Below are positions 21,773 to 32,400 of a stretch of DNA of 47,870 nucleotides, one piece after another (positions within the stretch are counted from its first letter, which is position 1; each line of letters opens with the position of its first letter). The notes under the pieces are model-generated. The model saw only the letters and a program-made list of their open reading frames with translations, searched no databases and was not told the origin of the DNA. The DNA comes from Micractinium sp. NFX-FRZ (Eukaryota; Chlorophyta; Trebouxiophyceae; Chlorellales; Chlorellaceae). A program made the translations under genes and the position numbers. Location of the stretch: assembly GCA_029339195.1 (NCBI GenBank), contig JAPTJF010000466.1:1-47870 (forward strand), in the 5' to 3' direction.

Positions 21773-24700
21773 ATGGGCGCAGCCACCGCCGCCAGGGTTT
21801 TGGCGGTCTTGCTGCTGAGCCTGGGAGTCTTTGCAGAGCAGCTTTTCAATTATACTCAGCCGGTGAGATGTCTATGCGCGTAATGGGTTGCTGGGCGGCG
21901 GGGTGGTCCCCATCCCCTCCCGCCCGCCTCCCCGCCCGGCCGCCCGCACCATGGCCTCGTGCCTTGCTGCACGCATGCTGCCAGCTGCTCTAAGGCACCT
22001 GCACACACAGACACCCTTTTGCCTGCTGTTTGCAGCTCCCTGGAGAGAAGGCCATCTTCTGGGCGCCGCCCGTCCCGGCCCACCTGCGCCTGCCGCCACG
22101 CCCGCCCCGCTCACCGCCTTTCAAGCTGCACAATCAGGGGCTGGAGCAGGTGAGGCCAGCCAGCCCACCAATGAGCCTGTGTTGGCAAACCTCAGCTGCC
22201 TGCAGGCAGCTGGTGCATCAACCACTTTGCAAGCCGCTCTAGCAAATCTGCAGCTGCTGTTGCGGCGCCCATCACCTGCACCCTCCTCTTGCATGAACCC
22301 ACAGCGTCCCAACAGATACCTGCCTGCTCACCTGCCTGCCCTCACATCTGCCCGACCGCCTGCCCGCCCTCTGCAAGCAGCTCCTTCCGACTCAACCTCA
22401 GGCCCTTGTCTGCTGGCTTGATGCATCTCCCATCTTCGTTCCTGTCCCACCTGTCGTGCCAACCCAGGCGGCCTTCTCCTACCAAGCAACCACACACATC
22501 TTTCTGGGATACCATTTGATTCTGAGGCCGGGCTGCCTGTCGTCACCATTCGTCCCCCTCCATCCCTTTGTTTGTTGGGGCTGCAGGTGGCCTATTCAGA
22601 CCCAGCCACGGGCATCTACCTTGGCTCCCCCTCCATCGTGCGGCTGGATGCCGACATCCTGCTGGTGTCACATGTGAGTGCCGTGCCAGCTGGCACAGCG
22701 TGGCACAGCAGGCAGGAACAGGTGTGCCGCTGCTAGCAGACGGCAGTGCCAGCCGTGGCAGATGGCGTAGCAGGCTTGTGTACTTGCCCGCCCTGCCTGC
22801 CGCTGCTCTCCCTGCCCCGCACTTCCCCCCCTGCCTGGCCCCTCCCTGTCAGGAAGTCCTTCACAAGTAGAGGCGGACACGCATTATTCGCACCCCCGCC
22901 CGATAACATGCCCTCCCTCCCTCTCAGCCCCCCTTTGGCTCCCCTCCCTCGCTCCCTCAGGACCACTTCCCGCTGTGGGGCCGCCCCAAGTCTACCGCCG
23001 TGCTTTCCTCCAAGGATGACGGCGCCAGCTGGCAGCGCCGGGCCGTGGTGCAGGACCAGTTCTGGAGCACGCTGCTGCTGCACAGAGGCGGGTGGGGAGG
23101 TGGGGACCCGTTGCGGGAGAGCGCGGCGGCACAGTTTGCTCCCTGGGGCACATGGCACAAGGCGGCCACCTGCCCACCGCCCTCCCGAAGGCTCCCTCCC
23201 TTCAGCACTTGCCCTCCACTTCGCTCCCCCACCCTGCCCTGCAGGCGCCCTGTACCTGATAGGGACAGACACCGATGCCGGCAGCAATGCGGTCAGCGTC
23301 GCCCGCTCTCTCGACGGCGGCTTCACCTGGAACCGCTCGCGGGTGCTCACCCCCCCGCCAGGCTGCCACTTCGGCTCAGGTGCGGTGCTTTGGGGGGGAG
23401 CTTGATTGTGCCTGCCATCCTGCCTGCCTGCCTGTCCGGTCATTAATGACTTCAGGCTGACAGGCAGCTGTGAGGCTCTGGAGGGGCACACCCGGATGCA
23501 TGCTGGGCGGCCATGAGTGCTGTGCCCCTCTGCCCCTGCTGCACCACAACCTGCCCCTGTGTCAGGCGCGGCAACGTTGGTGGGCGTGCGTGCCTCTCAT
23601 ACAGCCCTTGGCTCACAGCCCTTGGTTTCCTCTAATCCCATGCCCCTCGCAGGCACGGTGCCAGTACTGCTGCAGGGCGGCTTCCTGTACCGTGGCATGG
23701 AGCACTGGTGCGCGCCCCTGCCCTGCCCGTGCCAAAAACCTCATTTTTTGTAACCAAGGTTTTTTTTTTGGCACCGCTCCCCTGCTTCCTGTCCTGTACA
23801 GCACCGTGTGCGGGCACCCTGGCGTGCTTCCCCGCCCGAGGCGGTGTGCCTGTGCAGGAGCGCACCGCCTTGCATGCCAGCCGCTACGCCCCCCGTCACA
23901 CCGCCTCCTGGCATGCCTGCATGCTACCGCTTCCCCTGGCCTCTCATCTCCTGGGCAGGTGTGGCGACAACATTGCATGGCCGCAGAGTTACAGAGCCCA
24001 GCTCATATCAGCCCCAGAGGACTCTGACCTCCTGTCCCCAACCTCCTGGCGCGTCTCTCAATGGCAGCAGTTCAACAGGTGGGGGGCGCCCTGCTGTTCG
24101 GCTGGCTTTCTGTGCGTATTGTTTGGAAGCGGCCAAATTTGTGGGGTGCTGCACCCCTTCGCCAAGAACACGGCGCTGCTTCAGCACTCAGGCAGGGGCA
24201 GCATCCCTGGGTGCCTGCCTCCCTGCAACGCTCGTCGTTGCCCTGCCAGGCTTGCCCTGCCTACAACCTGCCCCATCCTGCCCCCCAAGTAGTTTTACAA
24301 TGCTGCCAGACTGGATGCCTGGCACCGTGGTCAGCGGCGGCTTTCTTGAAGGAAACGCAGGTGGGCTGGCTGAAGGGTTCAGGAGGAGCCCCCTGCTTGC
24401 TTTGGTGGGTTCAGCATTGCTTGCTCTGCTGTGCTGCAGCTGCATCCGCACTTGCCTCCCAACCGCCAACACCACGGGCCGCCCACCCCGCCTGCGCAGT
24501 GCGGCTCCCCGGCGGCGCCGGCGTCGGGCTGCTGCTGCGCTGCCGTGTGTACGACGATGTGGGGCCCTCCGGCTGGCTGCAGGTGAGTTAAACCCCTGTG
24601 CTGCGCCCCGCAAAGCTTTGGCAGCCCCGCATGACGTGGAGGAGGAGCTGCATGCACATGCGTTTGATGAATGGACAGTCAATCAGCCCCCCAGGCCGCC

Positions 24701-25996
24701 CCACCTGCCCGCCTCTGCTGCAAGCTCGCTCCCACCCCCGCCCTGCCCGCGCTGCCCGCCACCACGCAGGGCCGCTCCTACACCCTCCAGCACGCCTGCT
24801 TCTTCAAGCTGCGCCCCCGGCCGACGCCCCCCGGCAGGCCCCGCCTGGGCGCATGGCAAGGCCTGCTGGAGTGGCAGGGGTTTGTGGACATGCCGGGCGG
24901 CGGCAACAAGTTCATTGTGCGGTGGGACAGCAGCAGCGGGAGGTACCTGGCGCTCACCAACCCCAGCGTCGACCGGTACGGCAGCAACTCGGATGCGCGC
25001 AACGTGCTGACGCTGGTGAGCAGAGGTGGGAGGGGCAGGGCACGGGGCCGTGGCAGCGCCCATTACCGGACGCAGTCAAGGAGTACAATGTGAGGACACG
25101 TGTATTGGTAGCCACGCATTGGGACAGGCCCGGAAAGTGCTCACAGGGCTTCTCAAGTGGCACACCGCTGCCGCAGTGCAAGCGCCCTGCTGCCGTGTGC
25201 CCTCAACCTGCCGCACCTGCCGCTCTCTGTGCAGCTCTGTTCACTCCTCCTGCACCGAGCTGGGCGCCGGCCTCGTTTACAGCTTGCCTTCACAATGTTG
25301 ACCCCATCCCCCTGTCCTATCAGGTCCCACCACTTGCCAGCACGTCTCTCACCAACTCCCTGCCCCCGCTGCCTGCCCGCCTGCCGCCCAAGTACTCCTG
25401 CAGGTGCACTCCACCGACCTGCTGAGCTGGCGCATTGCCACCACGGTGCTGCTGCCCAACGACGGTCTGCCCTGGGAGCAGAGCCTGTGGCACACGGGGT
25501 ACCAATACGTGGATTGGCAGCTGGATGGGGAGGACATCATTGCGGCGATACGCACCGCTTACGAGGGGGCGGACAGCTTCCACAACAGGTGAGGGGCGGG
25601 GCGGCTGGTGTTTGGGGAGCAGGCGGGTAGGCGTGGCCTGGCTAAGAGCAGGCAGGCGTGGGGGAGAGCGTGGAATGGGGGTCTGACGAGGCCAGGCGGC
25701 GCTAAAAGCAGCCGTGGTCGGCAGGTATGCACGGCCGGGGCGGCTGTCGTGGCACAAAGGGAGGGTGGCGGTTTGCTCGCTTTGGCGGCATGCTGCCTGG
25801 GGTCAGGCAGGCGTCAGCAGCCGGCAGGCATCATGAGCTGCTGGTCGTGCTGACCAACACTACACCCCTCTGCCCCCTCCCTGCCCTCAGTAACATGATA
25901 ACTTTCAAGAGAATTGTGCGGTATCGACAGTACCTACCCAGCACCCCTACCAACAGCCACGCCGACCAGTGCACGCCGCAGGCTTCTGTGCTCTGA
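21773..25996 (+). CDS. Secreted sialidase-fold (Asp-box/BNR) protein, 475 aa
   Basis: Twelve exons: 21773-21862, 22036-22149, 22587-22673, 22961-23099, 23245-23379, 23653-23707, 23959-24078, 24293-24360, 24500-24582, 24770-25015, 25404-25588, 25891-25996, all in phase. Residues 1-21 form a signal peptide (hydrophobic LAVLLLSLGVFA). Two clear Asp-box motifs of the sialidase beta-propeller are seen: SKDDGASW (about 114-121) and SLDGGFTW (about 165-172). The beta-rich run GSPSIVRLDADILLVSH fits the first blade. The C-terminal part (DLLSWRIATTVLLPNDGL, then SNMITFKRIVRYRQYLP) also looks like this superfamily. Asp-box proteins include exo-sialidases and many relatives with other or no activity. 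Catalytic Arg triad, Tyr and Glu cannot be assigned by eye, so the substrate is unknown. A location in the secretory path or cell wall is likely. The acceptor of exon 8 is a NAGNAG pair. Confidence 0.78.
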
Positions 25997-26053
25997 TGTT
26001 TGCCTTTAGTAAGGATCTAGGCACAGATTGCTAAGGAGCCTGTTAGAACCACT

Positions 26054-26058
26054 TGTAA
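26054..26058 (+). terminator. Likely TGTAA polyadenylation signal of the sialidase-like gene
   Basis: TGTAA lies 58 bases after the stop codon. TGTAA is the usual polyadenylation signal of green algae, and position and strand fit the gene ending at 25996. Confidence 0.55.
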
Positions 26059-26481
26059 AAGGGGCTATGATGAGAGGCAGTGGTGGCGGGGCTGGCCAGC
26101 GGTGCCGGCGTCGTCCCGACATTCCGCAGCAGCCTCAACTGCACACCGCGGGGCTGCCGAGCGCTGCTGTTTGCAGCATACAGCATTATATGCACTGCTG
26201 AGTAGCAGGGAGCCTTTCAAACCGCGTTCGAAACGTGCAGCAAAGAGATTGTGGTGGCGTCAGCATGTGTGGCTCAGAGGGCAGTTGCGAAGACGCAGGC
26301 TCTGCAGACAGCTCAGATAGATGCTACACGTGCAGCACATTGCCGCAAGGCAACGGGCGGCGAGAAGGGGTGCGACATGCTGCGTGCTGTGCAGTTGTTG
26401 TTAGCAGCACTGCCCAACGGCGGGCAATGCCCCCCATGGCGCTCACAAACACCTGCATTCCCGCCTGAGCATCACGCAAAC
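26059..26481. other. Intergenic, upstream of the coiled-coil gene
   Basis: No exon-like sequence fits either neighbour here. It should contain the promoter and leader of the long coiled-coil gene. Several frames are open, but they look like composition effects. Confidence 0.4.
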
Positions 26482-29400
26482 ATGCAGCCGAGGCTGCAAG
26501 GCCCACGGGCCTTTCAGCCAGCATGGCCAACCCAGTTGCGGAGCAAGCGCACTTCCCTTCGGCCCCTTCCGCCGCGGGCGCTGGCCAGTAGCAGCGAGAA
26601 AACTGGCGGCGCAAACCAAGTCAGCGTGAGCACTGCTGCCCGCTGCCTGTGCCGCGACGCCCCGCCCAACACTCACACCGCCGCCACTTCCCGCCTAACA
26701 ACTGCAGCCGCACAGCCCTTCCGGCTGCCCCCGCCGCTCCCACAGCCCCACCATCGTGGCCACCTCACCACCCTCGTGTCCCTCCTTCCCTCCTGCTCCC
26801 CACGTACGTGGTTCGCAGCAGGCCAAGAAGGTGGTGCGCCCCAAGCGCACCCCCATTGAGGGCAAGCTGGGCAAGCAGGAGCAGGAGGCTCTTTTGGAGC
26901 AGCTGCGCACAAAGGTGGTTGTGCTGCAGGACCAGCTGCAGCAGCTGATGCCGCAGATGGTCCGCATGGAGCAGGTGAGGTGGGGGCACCAGAACTGGGC
27001 GTCGGCGGGGAGGAAAGCACAGCTCTGGGGGGCCCGGCGCCGTGGCTTTTACCAACCAACGTGGAGTGGGTCACAGCGAGTGCCCCGGGACTGCCTGCCT
27101 GGGGAGTGCATGTGATGGGTGTTGCAGCGCAGGGGCGTGGGCGGGGTCAGGAGCCCTGCTGTGCATGCCCGGCATGCTGGGGCTGCTGGCCGTAATTCCG
27201 CCCGGCTCGTCTCCGCCATCCGGTGGGACAGCTGGTCCACCTGCTGGCCGGCCTGGCTCGAGGGTGTCCCTTCGCAGCCCCACTCTGCCGCCGTGCTGCC
27301 CCTGCCGCCCTGCTGCCCTGTGCCTGTCCTCCTCACCACCCCCTCCTCCTTCCACATGCTCCCGCCCATGCCGCCCGCCCGCCCTGCAGGTGGCACAAGA
27401 CATGCGGCAGCAGCTGATGCAGCAGGAGGCGGCGGCGGCCCAGCTGGCGGTTGCAAAGGAGGCGGCCGAGGCTGCGGCTGCTGAGATCCGGCACCAGCTG
27501 GCCTCCGCCCAGCTGGCGGCAGAGGAGCTGGCTGAGGCCCAGGCCCAGGCAGCACAACAGGAGGCTGCAGCTGCACAGCTGGCGGCAGCAAAGGGGGAGG
27601 CCGAGGCTGCGGCCGCCCAGATGCGGCAGCAGCTGCAGGAGGCGCAGCAGCAGGCTGCCGAGCTGCAGGCGGGCAAGGAGGCGGCCCAGGGGGAGGCGGA
27701 GGAGGCGCGGCAGCAGCTGGAGGCGGCCCGGCAGGCGATTCAGGCGCTGGAGGGGCAGGCGGAGGAGGTGGAGGCGACACGCAGGCAGCTGCGAGAGGTG
27801 CGGGGTGCGACGATGCGTGGGAATGCGGCAGTTAGGAGTTGGGGGACAACCAGGGCTTGGGGACGGCTGTGGGTTTTCGGCATGCGCCTCCCCAGTCTGG
27901 TCTGCACTTCAGCCGCACGTGCCTGCCATCAGTCTGTCCTGCCGCACTCCTTGCATTTCCCTCGCCTCTTCCATCCTTGCATCATTCCCTTGCCCCTGCC
28001 CTCTCCTCCCTGCCTTTTCCCCGCTCCCCAGGCCCTCAACGATGTGGAGCTTGCCCGCTGGGAGGGGGAGCAGGCGGCAGAGGCTGCAGAGCAGACCTTC
28101 CAGCGCCTGCAGCTGCAGCTGGCGGAGCAGGAGGCGGCGGCGGCCCGCCTGCAGCAGGAGGTCCGCAGCGCCAACGTGGACAGGGAGGAGGTGCAGCGGC
28201 AGCTGTGGGCAGCCGAAGAGAAGGTGGGGTGGGGTGGGGTGTGCAGGGCGGGTGGGCGCTTGTGGCCAGGGCGGGGCGGGCAGCGTGGGTAGTGCGGGTG
28301 GGTGGGAGCGTCACTGCCTGCGGTCCTGAAGTTGTGAACCACCATACAACGCGTGCTGCTCCTCTTGCCTCCCAGGCCCCCATCCTGACCCTGTCTCCTC
28401 TCTGAGCCTGCTGACCTCCAGGGCTACCTCAACCTGTCTGCCGTGACACCACGCCCTCAGCTCCTGTCATCGTGAGCCTGTTCTTTGTGCCTCACCCCCC
28501 TGCCCCGCCCGCAGATTGCCGACCTTGAGGCGCGGCTGAGCGCCACTGCCGGGGAGCGGGAGCGGCTGGAGCAGCGCACGGCACAGCTGGAGGCGGAGGT
28601 GGGTGGGTGGGTGGGTGGGCAGGAGAGGGGTTGGGCAGGACGGGGAGTGGCGGCGATGTGGTGCTCCTGCAGCTCCTCTCGGTTGACAAGGCAGGGTAGG
28701 GAGGCAAGGGCGCGCAGAGGGGGACATGGCTATGGTGGCTGCTGTTGTAAGCTTAGTCTGTGTTCCTGTGCTGATCCTTCTTGGCGTGCCGTGCCACCTC
28801 CACCGCCCTGCTCAAAGCACGGGCTTTCCGGGGGGCACGCCTTCCCCATCTGCCGCCGCCCGGCCTCGCACCCTCTGCCCCTTCCCTCGCCTCCCCTTCT
28901 CGCTTGCCCCGCCTCTCACGCCCTCCCCCCACCTCCCCCCTCCCTCCCCGCAGATCGCCACCGTGCTGACCTCCAGCCAGCAGGAGCAGGAGCAGCTGGC
29001 GGCCAACGCATCCGCCCTGGCTGCCCAGCTGGACCGCGCACAGCGTGACGCCGCCGACGCCAGGGTGGATCTGGAGGCCCAGCTGGCGGCTGCCACGGAC
29101 GAGCGGCAGCGCCTGCAGCAGCGCTCCTCTGAGCTCGAGGCAGAGGTGAGGAGGAGGTGGGAGGGCTGGGGAAGAGGCTGGGGGCGGGCAGGGCAGGGAG
29201 GCGCGCAGGCCATATGGTGTGTGTGGCGTTCTGGAAGAGCTGGAGGCGGAGGCGAGGAGGGGCTGGAGGGCAGGGGCTACCGTGGATAGCGGATTTCCAG
29301 GGCAATAGTGGCGATCAGCACCCCGTCGTGCGGTTGCAACCCGGCTGGCATGAAAGGGCCGCCTTCTCTCAGCACTCCGCCCGCCCCCCTCACCCTCGCG

Positions 29401-32400
29401 CGTTCCGCCGCATCCTAACCCTCCCTTTCCTCCCCTGCCCCGCCTCCCGCCCCCGCCCTTCCCCTGCCCCCCTGCAGCTGGCCACGGTGCGTGAGTCAGC
29501 GCAGCAGGCACAGCAGGAGCTGGCCGACCAGGTGTCCACCCTGACAGCTCAGCTACAGGATGCGCAGCAGGACGTGGACGGCGCCAAGAGCCTGGCGGCG
29601 CGCCTGGAGGAGGAGGCGCGCGCCGCGGCTGCCGAGGTGGGTTGGGTTGCGGTGGATGAAGTGGGTGATAAGTGGGGGGAGGAGCCAAGAGCCGCGCTGT
29701 TCACTTTGAAGGGATTCGTACGCCGCCGTGGGCGCTCACTGTCCAATCTAGCGGTCTCGATTGGAAAGAATGAGACGTGTCGATTGCTTGCCATTCGGGC
29801 AGGCAGCCACTCGGTCCAACCCTGCCCTGCCCTGCCCTGCCCTGCCTTCCCACCCCCGGCACATGGTCGCGGGTCTAACAATCTGCATGTGTGCGCCAGC
29901 ACCTCACCGCCCTGTCTCCATTCCTCCTCCTCCCTCTCCCACTCCTTTCCCGCACTGCAGCTGGCGGCGGTGTGCTCCTCGGCCCAGCAGGAGCAGCAGG
30001 AGCTTGCAGGGCAGGCCGCGGCGCTAGCGGCTCAGCTGCAGGGCGCGCAGCGGGAGGCGGAGGCTGCCAAGGATCTGGCTGCCCAGCTGGAGGAGGCTCG
30101 GGTGGCAGCCGCCAAGGTGGGCTCCCGTGCCGCTGCTGCTGCGCTTTTGCATCTAGCGGCATGAAATGCTGCTGCTGCTGTGCGGCATCGACTTGGCATG
30201 GCATGCTGCTGCTGCGCTTGTTGCATCTCGCGGCATCACCTGGGCTGCTGCTGCGCTGCATCTTGAGGCATCCCGACTCGCGTCTCGCCTTCCTACCCTG
30301 CGCGCCCCTCGACCCTGCTTCCACGCGCAGGCAGGTGCATCATGCTCCCTGCCCCAGGAGCACCGCCCGTCATCAACCAGTCCCTCCACCAGCCTGCCAT
30401 CCTCGCCGGCCCTCTTAAGCTGACCGCTCTCGTGTACCGCTGCACTCTTGTACCTTGCCGCGTGCAGGCTGCTGAGCTGGAGGGCCAGCTGGCATCACTG
30501 GCAGAGGAGCGCACCCGCCTGGAGGAGCGCACCTCTCAGCTGGAGCAGGAGGTGAGGGGTGGGAGACGTTGTGGTGGGGTTGTTGAGGTATCATGAGGGC
30601 TGGCATGTAGGGCGCTGCCGCTGCTGCCGGCGTTATGGATTTGTTGTGTTGGTGCTGGTGTGGCTGTGCTTACGCTGCTCCGAAGCTGTGCTGGCTGTGG
30701 GGAATTCCGGTGACATCCCATCCCACAGCACGCCTGGACGCAGAGCTCCGCCCCACTCCCCACCCACACCCCTCTTCACCGCCCACCGCCCACCGTTGCA
30801 GCTCGAGTCGGTGCGCCAGCGCACGGAGCAGGAGCAGGCCCAGCTGGCGGGGCAGGCCGCTGACCTGGCTGCCCAGCTGGAGGCGGCACGCACCGATGCC
30901 GCCGACACGCGCTCCCTGGCGGACCGGATGGAGCAGGCGCAGCGTGAGGCGGCGGCCGCCAAGTCAGCCCTCGAGGCCAAGCTGGCGGCGGCGGCAGCGG
31001 ACGCGGACCGCCTGCACCAGCGGTCGACGGAGCTGCAATCGGAGGTGAGTGGGGGGTCAAGGGGGGCGGGGATGCTGGGGTCATGGGGGCGGGCTGGTGA
31101 AGCGGCAAGCCAGGTGGGGGGGGCAGGGCGGGAACAGGTGCTTGCTGTGTCTGTGGGCTATGTGGCACCCGTGTGCCGTCCGTCAGGGGTGCGGCACTGG
31201 CTGTCATGCCGTGCTTCCACTGTAAGTGCCACGCAGCTTCCTGCCCTGCCCTGCCCTGCCTTCCCCCTAACCCCCTGCCCACCCCCGCGTCCCCCGCGTC
31301 TCCCCACTGTGTTGCAGCTTGACTCTGTGCGTGCGGCAGCCCAGCAGGACCAGCAGCAGCTGGCCGACCGCTCCTCCGCCCTGGCTGCCGAGCTGGAGGA
31401 GGCGCGGCGGGAGGCGGCGGCCGCCCAGGCGCTGGTGGCATCCGAGCAGGAGCGCAGCGCGGCGCTGCAGCGCGCCAAAGAGGTGGGCTGTTTTGCTGGG
31501 TGTTGGTACCAGCCGGAAAACTGGGCAGTTTTGTTGCAAAGGGCGTTACCAGCCTGCAAAGCAGGGGCGTTTATACCCGCAAACGAGGGTTGTTGATACC
31601 AGCCTGCAAACGGGGTGCACTCGGGGCACGGTGCAGGCATCTGCTCTCAGCGGCGCCTGCCTGGCAGCAGCTGTGTCCTGTCCTGCAAGCTGCGTCTGCA
31701 TAGCCTCTGCCTTCCCAACCAGTGTGCCAGAGAGACCTCACCAGCCTGGTACCTTTGTTCCCCTCCTGATCATTGTTTGATCTGCGCCCTGGGAACTCCG
31801 CTGCTGCCTGGGAGTGCAGGAGGCGGCGGCGATGCTGGGCCAGGCCACGTCGCTGGCTGCCCAGCTGGAGGAGGCGCAGCGGGAGGCCGCCGCCGCACAG
31901 GCGGCCATCCAACAGACCGCAGCGGCGCAGGAGCAGTCGGCGCGGCTGGAAGCAGAGGTGAGGCGGGAGGTGGGGCGAGAGGAGTAGGTGGGTGATTGCA
32001 TGCACGTGCGTGGCGGATGGACGAACACACCGGCCATACTTTGTAAGGAGCGCTTGCGGGCGCGGCAGCGTGCGCTCGGGGCATGCTTGGTGCCGACATG
32101 CGTGCACTGGCCCGCCCCCTGCGCCCCCGTGCCTGCACTGCAGCTCGAGTCGGCGCGCTCGGCCGCCCAGCAGGCGCAGCAGGAGCGGCAGCAGCTGGCC
32201 GCCCAGGCAGCCGCCCTGTCAGCGCAGCTCAAGGTGGCACAGCAGGAGGCGGATGGTGCCAAGCCGCTGTCTTCTCAGCTGGAGGAGGCGCGGCGGGATG
32301 CTGCGGCCGCCCGTGATCTTGCCACACGCATGGAAAAGTCGCAGCGGGAGGCAGCCGAGGCGGCTGCCGTGCGCATTGAGGAGGCACAGCGTGAGGCAGC

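Noticed and set aside
23566..23645. Possible extra exon in the sialidase-like gene after a GTCAG acceptor
   Set aside because: Adding it breaks the frame between exons 5 and 6, which join perfectly without it.
26210..26250. GTTCGAAAC-like motif resembling a tRNA T-arm
   Set aside because: No acceptor stem, D-arm or anticodon arm can be placed around it.
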